DNA of 64,000 nt from Pisolithus tinctorius (taxonomy: Eukaryota; Basidiomycota; Agaricomycetes; Boletales; Pisolithaceae). The position numbers were made by a program, and so were the translations under genes. The stretch lies in assembly GCA_024663395.1 (NCBI GenBank), contig JANFAH010000010.1, forward strand, positions 1,302,001 through 1,366,000. The letters are read 5' to 3'. Of the stretch, positions 12,001 through 22,644 are shown one piece after another. Below the pieces are notes generated by a model that was not told the DNA's origin, did no database searches, and worked only from the letters and a program-made list of their open reading frames with translations. Within the stretch, counting starts at the first letter, position 1; each line of letters begins with the position of its first letter.

Positions 12001-14763
12001 CACCACCATCTGCCATGACTCCACTCACCCCCTATGAACCCCAGTTCAACACAGTGGGAGTGAACATGTCAGCATGCATCCACCACCATCTCCCATGACT
12101 CCACTCACAAGCTATGGAGCAAAGGCCAACAGGGTGGGAGTGAACATGTCAGCATGCATCCACCACCATCTGCCATGACTCCACCCACTGTCTATGAACC
12201 CCAGTCCAACAGGGTGGGAGTGAACTTGTCAGCATGCATCCACCACAATCTGCCATGGCTGCACTCACTCTCTATGAACCCCAGTCCAACAGGATGGGAG
12301 TGAACATGTCCATGTCAGCATGCATCCACCACCATCTGCCATGACTCCACTCACCTCCTATGAACCCCAGTCCAATAGAGTGAGAGTGAACATGTCAGCA
12401 TGCATCCACCACCATCTGCCATGCCTCCACTCACTCTCTATGAACCCCAGTCCAACAGGGTGGGAGTGCACATGTCAGCATGCATTCACCACCATCTCCC
12501 ATGACTCCACTCACAAGCTATGAACCCCAGTTCAACAGGGTGGGAGTTAACATGTTGCATGCATCCACTACCATCTCCCATGACTCCACTCACCTCCTAT
12601 GAACCCCAGTCCAACAGGGTGGGAGTGCACATGTCAGCCTGTATCCACCACCATCTGCCATGACTCCACTCACAATCTATGAACCCCAGTCCAACAGGAT
12701 GGGCATGAACATGTCAACATGCATCCACCACCATCTGCAATCCTCCACTCACTCTCTATGAACCCCAGTGGGAGTGAACATGTCAGCATGCATCCACCAC
12801 CATCTCCCATAACTCCACTCACTCTCTGTGAATCCCAGTCCAACAGGGTGGGAGTGAACATATTGGCATGCATCCCTTACCATATGCCATGGATCTGCTC
12901 ACCTCCTATGAACCCCAGTCCAACAGGGTGGGTGTGAATATGTCAGCATGCATCCACCACCATCTGCCATGACTCCACTCACAATCTATGCCCCCCAGTC
13001 CAACAGGATGGGAGTGAAAACATCAGTATGCATCCACCACCATCTGCCATGCCTTTACTCACTCTCTATGAACCCCAGTCCAACAGAGTGGGAGTGAACA
13101 TGTCAGCATGCATCCACCACCATCTGCCATGGCTGCACTCACTCTCTATGAACCCCAGTCCAACAGGGTGGGAGTGAACATGTCAGCATGCATCCACCAC
13201 CATCTGCCATGACTCCACTCACCTCCTATGAACCCCAGTCCAACAGGGTGTTGAGTGAACATGTCAGCCTGCATCCACCACCATCTGCCATGACTTCACT
13301 CACATACTATGAACCCAAGGCCAACACAACAACAGCAATCACCTTCAGTATCAGTTATACTTACTCTTGCTGAATTTCACAAACCTCCTGTAACCTAATC
13401 AGCCTCCTATTCACACAACACACTTGTTCCTTACAAATGGGAACCATGCTGCAAGTTCATGTGCTAAGTTGTCCAGTCTAAGCTGATCAGCCCCCTCATT
13501 CATGCTCCTCCTCAATGTGCTTTCTGTTGTCAGCAACCTGCAGAACTTGATTTTTTCCACTCACTTCATTATGGCAAATTCCATGCAGAGTCCCAAGTTT
13601 GACTGCTGAGATGATATAAGCAGTCTTTGCAACCCTTCTTCTGTCAAAGCATTTGCTGTGCATTTCAATAGCCCTTCGCAATCTGCACTCTCCTGTTCCA
13701 TGCCTGAAGAGATACATGCTAATCTGCAGCTTTTTTATTCATTAACTTACCAGTCAGCATCAGGTAGCTTTGAGGTGGAAACTTCAGCTCATTCAGCCAC
13801 CCTTTGATCTTCTCCAGACAGCCCTTTTGCAGCTGTTTTTCTACCTCTGGTGCCTCTTTTATTGCATCATCTTCAGTATATCCCCTTTCCATAAGCTCAT
13901 CAACTGCATCAAGATTCAAAGCATCTGCCTTTGTTAGTAACACAATCACAGGAACTGTGCAAACCCTAAATCCTTGCACCACATACAATATGATATTTGC
14001 AAACACATACCATGCCCTGAATCACACTCATTGAAGAACTTCTTTTCAGCTGCTGTTACCATCCTATGGCTTTCATTCAAAGGAATGCAATACCTAAATC
14101 AATTACAAGGACCAGGTCAGTGCACTTCCAGGCATGCTAGTCAGACATGTCCCTACCAAATTGCATGTATTCTCCTCTCCAGTTTGGTGGCCTTGGCATG
14201 ATCTGTGACAAATTTCTTCATTTTATCAAACTCCGCCTCGCTCCCCGCCTCGAATCCACATGAGTCATGGAACACATAGCGCAGGTTACTTTTAAACACT
14301 AGCTCATCCTCAATATTATGGTAGCCACGCTGCATAAGTTTGATGTGAGCCCTGCATAATTTCATGTGTATGTAGTCTTACCTTCAGTGAACCCTGCACC
14401 ATCCGAGCATCCACCTGGCAGAATGATACATCGACAAACATGAAGTACATAGCACATACACGCACCCTCTCCCCGATTCCGTCGAAGATCTCAGGCTGAT
14501 CCGTAGTGTTACAGACCCGCTGTAAAATAGTTGTTTTACCAGCATTTGCTCTGCCCATGACAAGAATACGAAAACGAGGGATGCGATCAATCTGCTTTTT
14601 GGCCTCGGCAGGATCTAAGCGATAGTCTGAAGCCCGCGTGGGGGCATTTGCATGCGGGAAAATATGAAGGAGTGGCTTCAGTGTGAATGGAAACTAGTAA
14701 CACACCTGCATTGCCAGAACGGCGCAACGAACGCCACCAGGAACGAAGAGAGCTCGGCACCAT
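9040..14763 (-). CDS. P-loop GTPase-like protein, left copy, with array-bearing intron (probably degraded)
   Basis: Agaricomycete-type G-domain protein. Exons from 14,763 downward: an N-terminal region LRSWWRSLRRS; the Walker A loop GRANAGKTT (about 14,545-14,570) after RFRILVM; a short exon; RGYHNIEDELVFKSN with the G3-like HDSCGFEAG (about 14,150-14,330); YCIPLNESHRMV; VPVIVLLTKADALN with G4 TKAD (about 13,900-13,960); NELKFPPQSYLMLTG; a helical exon from GMEQESADCE to AAWFPF ending at 13,435 with donor GTAAGG. The next exon I can match starts near 9,730 (LQVKDGG...LVGIAQANQM, donor at about 9,530), and shorter ones run to about 9,040. The intron between them is about 3.7 kb and holds the 80-bp array. 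The N-terminal segment and G domain are in different frames, an offset shared with the right copy, so translation may start at the Met just before GRANAGKTT. Role unknown beyond GTP binding. Confidence 0.72.
10385..13325. repeat. 80-bp tandem array, left arm (about 37 units)
   Basis: The unit is 80 bp and contains ctatgaaccccagtccaaca, gggtgggagtgaacatgtca, gcatgcatccaccaccatct and gccatgactccactcac. Units diverge by single changes plus occasional indels (for example an extra tgtccatg near 11,663 and 12,308, and ctcat additions near 10,963 and 11,128). It is almost free of CpG. The unit length is not a multiple of three, so the open frames through it are chance. It lies inside the large GTPase intron. 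Confidence 0.95.
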
Positions 14764-15225
14764 GGCGATGTGAAGATCAGACAACAGCTCTTAGGATGTC
14801 TTGAACAGTAAGCGTGTTATGACTGTAGAGGACGATGGTGGTGAAGCTCGAAGGGCAAACGAATGCGGAGTCGAGTGGCGTTGAATCAACGCGCTTGTCT
14901 GTAGTGCACAGCCTGACGCACGTGTGAACTACGACCACCAAGTCCCTGCTGACCGTCCCATTTCTTCTCGTCGTCTGACCGAGTCCTGCCGATGCACCGG
15001 CGAGGGCAGGACTCAACCATCGGTCCTTCCTTGCTATTTGTCCTCTGTTTTGGCACTGTAGCTCTTCGAAGGCAAGAACTTCGTTTCGCTGTGACTGCAA
15101 GCGCTTGAGTCGGAGTGTTCGACGTCAGCCCAGCTATCAACCAGACAACCACGAGGATTGAGTTTGACGTCTTTGATTACCTGCTTTCTTGGCTTGCTGT
15201 CCGAGTTCGTTCTCTTCCGCCGACA
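14764..15225. promoter_or_regulatory. Shared divergent promoter region, GTPase/inositol kinase
   Basis: About 460 bp separates the GTPase start (minus, 14,763) from the kinase start (plus, 15,226). It is CpG-rich. Most of it is conserved in the right arm, where it is split by 1.66 kb of other sequence. No clear TATA box is visible. Confidence 0.5.
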
Positions 15226-16373
15226 ATGTCAACGGACACGGGATCAACGTCGTCGCCACATGTGCATATTACCATCCAGCGATCCCCCGCCCTTCCACCC
15301 ACAGCGTCGCTCTCCTCACAGGTCGGTGGACACGCAGGAGTACAAACAACAGAGGATGGTTCGTTACTCCTCAAACCGGCCCTCTTTAGAGAACTGGCGT
15401 TCTACCAACTCGTTCGTGATGGCGTATCGTCAGCCATCGGCGCGTCGACCGCGGCTGCGTCAGGATTGAAACCACTACTGCCATGAATTCCAAAATTCCT
15501 AGGAGTGCTGTCGCTCGGGAACCACCTAGTAGCTGTCTCACCGGAAGCGATGGCGACGCATGGTCTGCCCGCTGTCCCGCTAGCCAACGGAACAACGACT
15601 GCGATCGTCCTGGAGAATCTCACATATGGGTTCCACAAACCATGCATTCTCGATGTCAAGTTGGGGACCATACTCTACGGTGAAGATGCTCCTCCCGAAA
15701 AGGAGCGTACGATTCGTACCGCTGTGAATACGACTAGTCTCAGTACTGGCGTACCGTACGTCTTACGGGCTTCTAGGTACACCTCCCTGTTGACGTCTGT
15801 GTTTGTACTCAGGAACCTGTATAGGTATTTGCAAACGATCACCCTAATCCCGTACTTTCGCCCAAGAAATACGGTAAAACAATCAAGCCAGAACATCTAC
15901 CGGACGGGATCGCGCAGTTTTTTCCCATTCGCCACCCGGCTTCTTCCACTACCGCGCCTCCCTCCTTTCCATCGTCAAGCGATGACATAACCACGCCTGA
16001 TAACATCCAACCAGGCTTACCTCCACTTTTCCTGTTTGTTCTACTCACACGCCTGCTCGACGCACTTGAACGTCTCCGTGCAGCAATTGCCGAAGCGGAA
16101 GTACGCATCGTAGGCGGGAGCATCCTTATCATATATGAAGGCGACTGGGCACGTGCTGAAAAGGCTGTGCGGACACTAGAAGGCGATTCTGATTTGAACA
16201 GAAAGTCTACCGCTGCGGGCGAAGGGTTGGGTAGGAACGAGGAGGAGGGGTCCTTGAACGAAGAAGATGAAGACGAAGAGGAGATGGTCGCGGTCGAAGT
16301 CGACGAAAATGGTTACCCCATCCTGGACGACGTTGTCGCAACGAGTCCTGTCGTTGATTCTTTCGAAATGCAA
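15226..16373 (+). pseudogene. Inositol polyphosphate kinase (IPMK/Arg82-like), left copy, broken and truncated
   Basis: Phosphorylates inositol polyphosphates in nuclear and signalling pathways. Start chosen at 15,226 (MSTDTGS) by agreement with the right copy. The N-lobe reads QVGGHAGV...DGSLLLKPA, ELAFYQLV, then the family signature PCILDVKLGT (about 15,640-15,670), which fits the PxxxDxKxG motif. Breaks: TGG to TGA at 15,484-15,486; a 5-bp CCGTA insertion near 15,755 relative to the right copy; the exon-end CAG is TAG. The second exon continues KYGKTIKPEHLPDG-like sequence, an EAEVRIVGGSILIIYEGDW segment (about 16,095-16,145) and an acidic stretch rich in Glu/Asp. It stops at DSFE, where the sequence changes to an unrelated acetyltransferase-like gene, so the C-terminal IDFAHT motif is missing. 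Confidence 0.85.
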
Positions 16374-16920
16374 GGCCATTCTCGTGTATCGTTGAGTTTT
16401 GCGGTTCTCCTGGGAAAGAATGCCGAGGTACGTATGAATGGGACCAGATATGTGTAATTGGAATCTTGCGTTTGTCCGGCATACTAGAGCGCGTACAACT
16501 TGAAGGCTATCGATGACTCCGAGGACGACTAGTTCGACCTATCCGGTAAAGGTGTCGGTCTCGTGAATTACGAAGTCACCTTTGCTGAGGATTGAAAACG
16601 AAACCGGTTGGGTCCGTCCCCTTCACTGACTTGATCGTCAATGCCCAGCGATGCCGCGGCGACTCCACGTTCTCAATACTGGATTTGCTGTAGACGAAGA
16701 CCTTCGTCGATCCGGTCTGGGTCGTGCGATGTTCTTGCACACCATTGCTGGTGTTCCCGCCAAGGAGATCTAGGTGGAAATACAGGAGGACGATTATCCA
16801 GCGGGGAAATTATATGATGATTGTGGGTTTGTGGTGAGAAAGAAACAGAAGATGTTATGTAACGCAACGAGTAATCATTCCAATCCCGCCATATCCCCTC
16901 GCTGGGGAACTTGCAGCGAG
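16374..16920 (+). pseudogene. GNAT-type N-acetyltransferase fragment
   Basis: Directly downstream of the broken kinase and in the same orientation. Reading gives RVSLSFAVLLGKNAE, a 57-bp GT/AG intron (16,429-16,487), AYNLKAIDDSEDD, KGVGLVNYEVTFAED, then FAVDEDLRRSGLGRAMFLHT (about 16,680-16,740), which fits the acetyl-CoA loop pattern RxxGxG/A, and a late KLYDDCGFVVRKKQK block typical of the GNAT C-terminus. Three in-frame stops (near 16,530, 16,594 and 16,771) fit C-to-T or G-to-A changes of Gln or Trp codons. The family call is my inference from the motif pair; substrate unknown. Confidence 0.5.
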
Positions 16921-17856
16921 TGATGTTTGGTCACCCTGATGCATCCAGGACGTAGGTTTCGTGGAACAAGTGCATAAACGCGTACACCACTTGTTGTATG
17001 ATCATGGTACTAAGACTTGACGTTATTGTACACAGCGATTGATCTTCACGTCGATCCTTCATTCAAACACGGACAGTTGTACACTGCATGAAATCACGGG
17101 TTTAACGAAGAGATACATAGGAATAATATGTACTGCCAACATGTGTAGTTTACTGCAGCTAGTTGCATCACATTGTGACTCTGATGCGAAGTACTTATAC
17201 TTGCAATGTAGGCACAACAGAACTTTCTTAAGCATGCTACAGTTATCCAGATGTTGTGGTCTGTATTGGTGTAGGGAAAAGAAGTCCCTGTACTCTACAT
17301 CTTACAGGCCCTTCTATACTGTCAAGGATAGGCATGAATATGTCAATGTAGATGAATGGGATAAGTAAGAATAGCAAGAACAAATGAGAAGCTTATTGGA
17401 TCTGTCAAATAACAAGCAACTCCTGAGAGTGCCCAACAGACATCAGGCTGAAAACCTCACATTCCCCCCTCCAGGGTACAAAGTACCCTCTCCAGATGCT
17501 CATGGTAAGTCATTGTTGGAAAAGTCCAAGTAGCTGTACAATACAAGCTAGATGGCTTAAGTAACAACAATAAAATGAAGGGAATGAATTGCTCATCCTG
17601 AGGGATTCTGGACTGTCAGAAGGTGGGACTCAGTGCTTGGTAGCAATAGTGTTTCATGGCATGCACAGTGTGTTCCACAAAGTAGTACTGGCAAAGTGAG
17701 TGGTGCAAGCAATATGCATCATTTGTGCACAGTTGTTGCAAGGTGTGTGGTGTAGATGAAGTGAAAAAGAAACTTGTAGTGACCTTCCAAGTGCCAAAAG
17801 GTATCATTCTGTACCTAAGTACAGGGCTTTATAGTCCAGGCAAACTGGAACCTAAG
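16921..17856. other. No gene recognised; CpG-rich to CpG-poor transition
   Basis: CpG sites are common up to about 17,110 and rare afterwards. The open frame at 17,039-17,368 has no recognisable motif. Confidence 0.4.
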
Positions 17857-17858
17857 TA

Positions 17859-19427
17859 CAGTGAGGGACAAAAGTGTTGCAATGTTTGTGAGGTGTGACT
17901 TGCTGCTGATGTAGCTCAGGCTATTCTGCATGGATAATCATGATACCTATACCATTGGAAAGGGGCGACTCTAAGCTTTCCAGAGTACTAAGGTTCAGTC
18001 CAAACAAAGCAATACATGCTGAGATACACCTGATTCTTTCCAAAAAGTGCATTGCAATGCTTTTGTCCCTGCCTGGTGAAATAGTGAAAAGTGACCTTTT
18101 GATGGGATTGAGGGCATGAAGGATGGGAAAATATGATTACATAATAGACCACATGATCATCCAGATGATTTGTCAGCATGTAAACAATGACAAACATTGG
18201 ACTTGTACCATTAACCCTCCCTCTTTTACCACAACTCATGAAATCATCTCTCTAGCTCACATGGTCATTTTCTCAAGGAATTCTTACCAAATACTGGTGG
18301 CCACCACAGTGCCATCAGTATAACATGCTCTCAGAACCATCAGTCCCTTAAAGAACCTGCTGTCAGTCATTCCCTGGACTGTTTCCCCCCCATGCCTGAT
18401 GTGTTCTGGGACTAATCAGTACTTGGAAGGCTGAGAATGTTTTGGAGGTCAATCTGGCACTTCAGAACATGATGTACAAACCAGTCCCCTCTCAACCAAT
18501 GCATTTCTGGCACAGGAACACTGGTATGGAAGTTGGGGTGACAAAATCTCCTTGTGCTCCAAGTACCATAAGAGGGTTCACTAGATCTTGCTCTGATTTG
18601 AACTGTAGCTGGCTGGCAAAAGGTTATTTGGTCATATGTGACCAAAGGCAATATTCAGGGACAGATGGAAGCACAGGATTCTGCTCCATGGCAGTTCAGT
18701 AGCATATCCTTCTGATGACACCCAGGGGTAAAGAGGATTTTGTCTTGCCCTAACTTCCATACCACTGTCCATGTGCCAGAAATGCATTGGTTGAGAGGGG
18801 ACTGGTTTGTACATCATGTTCTGAAGTGCCAGATTGACCTCCAAAACATTCTCAGCCTTCCAAGTACTGATTAGTCCCAGAACACATCAGGCATGGGGGG
18901 GAAACAGTCCAGGGAATGACTGACAGCAGGTTCTTTAAGGGACTGATGGTTCTGAGAGCATGTTATACTGATGGCACTGTGGTGGCCACCAGTATTTGGT
19001 AAGAATTCCTTGAGAAAATGACCATGTGAGCTAGAGAGATTATTTCATGAGTTGTGGTAAAAGAGGGAGGGTTAATGGTACAAGTCCAATGTTTGTCATT
19101 GTTTACATGCTGACAAATCATCTGGATGATCATGTGGTCTATTATGTAATCATATTTTCCCATCCTTCATGCCCTCAATCCCATCAAAAGGTCACTTTTC
19201 ACTATTTCACCAGGCAGGGACAAAAGCATTGCAATGCACTTTTTGGAAAGAATCAGGTGTATCTCAGCATGTATTGCTTTGTTTGGACTGAACCTTAGTA
19301 CTCTGGAAAGCTTAGAGTCGCCCCTTTCCAATGGTATAGGTATCATGATTATCCATGCAGAATAGCCTGAGCTACATCAGCAGCAAGTCACACCTCACAA
19401 ACATTGCAACACTTTTGTCCCTCACTG
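17859..19427. mobile_element. Palindromic DNA transposon P1 with about 690-bp terminal inverted repeats
   Basis: Starts CAGTGAGGGACAAAAG and ends with its complement CTTTTGTCCCTCACTG, flanked by TA on both sides (17,857-17,858 and 19,428-19,429), the target duplication of Tc1/mariner-type elements. The inverted repeats run from 17,859 to about 18,549 and from about 18,737 to 19,427 with very few differences, leaving a loop of about 190 bp. It has no transposase, so it is non-autonomous. Identical open frames in both arms (for example 17,988-18,239 and 19,047-19,298) follow from the palindrome. Confidence 0.9.
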
Positions 19428-19714
19428 TAAGACAGGGTACCAGTAAGGGAAAGCCACATGACAGCATGTACACACACAACAGGCCAAGGGTATACTACTA
19501 ACAAAAAGGGAACAGAGACCATGTTAAAAGAAAGAGTCCAAAGGAAGGGAAGCAACCAGAGTGCAGCAGCTGTGGGTATGCATTGCATGAGAGGGAGCAA
19601 GGGCATGGGAAAGTAGTGCATGAACAATGGTGGATGTGAGAGGTCCAGGAATGTAATGATAGTCATGGAATGGTTGATGACAGGGGTTTACACATCCAAG
19701 GAATGCAGATACCT

Positions 19715-19760
19715 TACACCTGTGGGGGACTTAGATGCTGACCATCCCCAGTCAGCCACA
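19715..19760 (+). repeat. Hairpin repeat H, copy 1
   Basis: ttacacctgtgggggactta followed by gatgctgaccatccccagtc. It recurs at 22,461-22,505 and 25,276-25,320. The other copies contain tgactgtccccagtca, a 6-bp stem with a TCCC loop, and a second possible pairing of GGGGAC with GTCCCC. The rest of 19,430-20,069 shows no gene. Confidence 0.55.
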
Positions 19761-20069
19761 TGGTGCAGAGGATGTAATTAGCTTTGCTGCATGGTGATGG
19801 CAAAAGTGTGGTGCTGAGGATTCAAGAACACCAGAGGATTCTACATAGAAGTGAGGGAAGCATGGTGCTGAGGAATGTGAGAAGACCATTGAATGCCACA
19901 TATAGGCATCCAGACTGATGACATAAGTGCCTCATGGCTGCTAAGTATATAATTGTTAGTGCATGGCTCAAACCTTTGCATCAATCTGATTCTTTCCCCC
20001 CTTCCATCCATCTCTATAGCTCTAACCATGTCTGCTAACTGTGCCCCCTAACTCTCCCAGCTCATTTGC

Positions 20070-21034
20070 ATGCCTACCCTGGACCCAGTGGAAGTGGAGA
20101 AGACCACTTTGAAGGAACAGCTTGCAGCCACATTGGCAGGGCTTGTTGCAGAGGCATGGTGTATGCCTGACAACTGGGATGGGCTGTTGGAGGAGAAGAT
20201 GACATGGCTGTGGCGATGGGAGGAGAAGACAGTGAGTGGATTCAGATGTCACAATGGGTTAGTGTGGGACTGATCACATGAGGGTAGGCAGTCCTGATGC
20301 CACTGGTCAAGCAAGGCAAGGAGCTTGGGATCACCATATGTGTTGACATGGTGGATGTGCTTGTATTGGCCAAGGCTGATGATGTGTATGAAAGGTGGAC
20401 TGCAGAGGAGGCTGATGCATGCATGAAGGCCAAGCAAGATGTCCAGATAGGGGAGGAGCCTGTGGTGGAGCCTGGTGACAAAGGTGCAGCAGTGATGATG
20501 TCTCATGTGGAGGTTCCACAGCCAGCATGTAAGGTAAGCTGCCATGACTTGTCATGTGGGCTGTTTGACAATGCATGCACACAGCAGTCTTGCCAGACCA
20601 TGGCTGACACTGACAAGGACTCCATGAGGCCCAATACCCAAATCCCAGCTGCAGGTACAATCACCCACAAGGACCTGTGTATGCAGTGTGCCCTGAAGAA
20701 GGTTTGATATACTGGTACCTTGGGGAAGATGTGTGATGTGTGTGTGCATCAAGCAAGGCTGTGAAAAGTCAAGCAAGGTGTCTGGGATGAAGGTGCAGGC
20801 TGGCACATCAGTTGGTAGGTACTGGAAGTGCTCAAGAGCAGGGTCTGTGGAAAGGGGAAGGCACCAATGCAGGGTGGGCTGGATGACAAGACCCCTGCAG
20901 CCTTGTTGCAGGCACTGATGATGGTGAGGGCTGAGGCTGCAGCTTCACATGCAGCCACCATGCATCTTCAGGTCCATGTCAACCAGCTCATGGAGGCCCT
21001 CAAGGAGCTTGGCATAGAGGAGGTGTCTGTGTAG
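20070..21034 (+). CDS. Hypothetical Cys-rich, coiled-coil protein (several exons)
   Basis: I do not know its function. Exon 1 (20,070-about 20,231) encodes an acidic helical start, MPTLDPVEVEKTTLKEQ to EEKMTWLWRWEEK, followed by a GT donor. A second coding stretch (20,297-20,707) is acidic (ERWTAEEADACMKAKQD, EEPVVEPGDKGAAV) and then has spaced cysteines (CKVSCHDLSCG, DLCMQCALKK). The next stretch continues MCDVCVHQARLCEKSSK in another frame, and the end (20,828-21,034) is a predicted coiled coil (AALLQALMMVRAEAAASHAA to EALKELGIEE). Paired CxxC clusters and a C-terminal coiled coil recall a large Agaricomycete family often found near retroelements. The stop at 20,705-20,707 and frame changes suggest a decayed copy, or introns I cannot place. 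Confidence 0.45.
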
Positions 21035-21661
21035 TATGTAAGCATGTATCTGTTTAGCATCCTTTATCCCCTGTCCCCCATGCCTTATGTGTGGGAAAAT
21101 ATAGACCACTTTCTTGCCCTGCAGTGTTGTGACAGGAGGAAGTGCAAGAGACCTGTCAGCACTTGGCAAAGAACTGGCTCTGCATAAGCTGTGGAATTGT
21201 AGAGTGCATGGGGTACTGCCCAACTTGTCTTCTTTGTGCAACTTTCAGCCTCTCTCACCAGTAAGTCCTCATGGTATGGTGTTCTTGGTAGGATTTGACA
21301 GTTTTTTGAAGAGAAAATGAAGGGACTGTTTGTTTGGTAACTGGGATGGTCTTTGGGTATCAATTGCAAGGGAACAGAAGAGGAATGGAAGGGAAAATAG
21401 ATCAAGGGGTGCATGCTGACTGTGCATTTGAAGAGGAATTGCAGGGGGTAGTTGTGAGCATCCACAGTATACAGTGGCTGAGGATGGTGTCAGCAAGACT
21501 AGTAAGAGAGGTAGGAGAGACATTGTTTTAGCTATATATTTATTTTTGTTATTCTTCTGGATGGGTTTTGAATTTTTGTTAGCAGTTTTCATTTTCTTTG
21601 AGTGGGGACTAGCTATCAGTAGAATCACCAGACAAATCCTGGGGTGAAACAGAGGTCTCCT
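21035..21661. other. No gene recognised
   Basis: CpG-poor sequence following the hypothetical gene. The open frame at 21,269-21,676 is low-complexity and has no family motif. Confidence 0.4.
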
Positions 21662-22276
21662 GTCATAACCATGCATTCACTATAAGTCCTTACTCACTCT
21701 GCACCCTCTTCTGCTGGTCATTCACTCACTCCACACCAACTCCACCCAACTTCTGTCAGTTACAAGTCATCTCCACTCTGACTGCTGGCAGACTTGTGTC
21801 ACTTTCCTACTGGACTGGGCAGACTGTTCTCTAAAAGGTCATGTGACTACCTTCGGACTTCTCCCTGACAGCATGCAGTCAGGTACTCTGCATGGTCCAG
21901 TGCCTGGACTGTTTCCTTTTCTGGATGTTCTATGTTACCTGTTCATATGTCCTCCATCTACCCTTCATTCATCATCTAGGAAGTTTTACTTGAAAATTTC
22001 TGGGTCTCCATATGTCAGTTCCGATTCTGGTTACTGTACCTCTATAGTAGTATAAAAGCATGTATCATACTCCGCCATCCCTCAGTACGAATATCAACTT
22101 AGTTCCTACTCCTTCTGTCTCCATCTTCTGTCTGTTGGAGTTACCTCTGACTCTCTGTCTGTACTCTCCCTCTGAAATATGAGGGCTGAGATCATGCAAG
22201 GGGGTAGCACATGAGCTAAACCCAATGCCCTCATTCTGCTCTGCATTTGTCCCAGTGGACTTTGTTCCTGCCAACA
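21662..22276 (+). mobile_element. Solo LTR related to family L1
   Basis: A 615-bp block starting TGTCATAACCATGCATTCA and ending CTGCCAACA, flanked by CTCC on both sides (21,658-21,661 and 22,277-22,280). It shares internal words with L1 (tgaaatatgagggctgag, aacccaatgccctc) but is shorter and diverged. No internal element sequence adjoins. Confidence 0.7.
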
Positions 22277-22460
22277 CTCCACCAGTCAGAGTTCTGTTTC
22301 TTTGTGTTGGACTTGCTTCTGAACCACTCTCTAGACCTTGTTTAGTGTCAGAGTTGGTTGGAGTAGGCCTGGACTTGACATCTCCAGATGAAACCTGGGG
22401 TAAGACAGATAGAAGGAAATGAACTATGTTTGATATTAGATGGAGTGAGTGGTATGCAGG

Positions 22461-22509
22461 TCACCCCTGTGGGGGACTTTGAATGCTGACTGTCCCCAGT
22501 CAGCACAGG
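22461..22509 (+). repeat. Hairpin repeat H, copy 2
   Basis: cccctgtgggggactttgaa followed by tgctgactgtccccagtcag. See copy 1 for the pairings. The interval 22,510-22,640 is purine-rich with nothing recognisable. Confidence 0.55.
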
Positions 22510-22644
22510 AGAAGGAAGAAGGGTAGTGGAAGAAGCCATGGAGAGGTGGGTGAAGCTGTGGAAGGAGGTAGGGGTATCATGGGGGAGGAGGGTACAGAGG
22601 GAGGGCATGATGGACAGACTGTGGGTACTGGAAAATGTGGATAG

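Larger units (their letters stand above)
9040..16373. repeat. Left arm of large inverted duplication
   Basis: 9,040-16,373 corresponds to the reverse complement of 52,010-62,900. Shared in mirror order: the far GTPase exons, the 80-bp array, the GTPase domain exons, the divergent promoter, and the inositol kinase gene. Arm lengths differ because the right arm has a longer array (about 58 versus 37 units), an extra 1.66 kb at 53,310-54,975 and extra N-terminal repeats in the GTPase gene. The inner break falls inside the kinase gene, after the codons for DSFE. Confidence 0.88.

Noticed and set aside
10385..13325. CRISPR-like appearance of regular repeats
   Set aside because: Units are contiguous with no unique spacers, in a eukaryotic context; ordinary minisatellite.
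10432..13373. Several open frames of 60-70 codons with MHPPPSAMTPL-like protein repeats
   Set aside because: They are translations of the 80-bp array. The unit is not a multiple of three, frames change at every unit, and there are no start contexts or splice patterns.
14764..15152. Separate small genes in the divergent promoter region
   Set aside because: The frames overlap on the same strand in conflicting phases, and the right-arm copy is interrupted by unrelated DNA.
18412..18844. Identical open frames beginning MEVNLALQNMMYKPV on opposite strands
   Set aside because: Direct result of the palindrome in P1; no family motif and no transposase residues.
21334..21531. Short plus-strand frame after the Cys-rich gene as an extra exon
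   Set aside because: No continuity of motif and no good splice sites linking it to the upstream exons.
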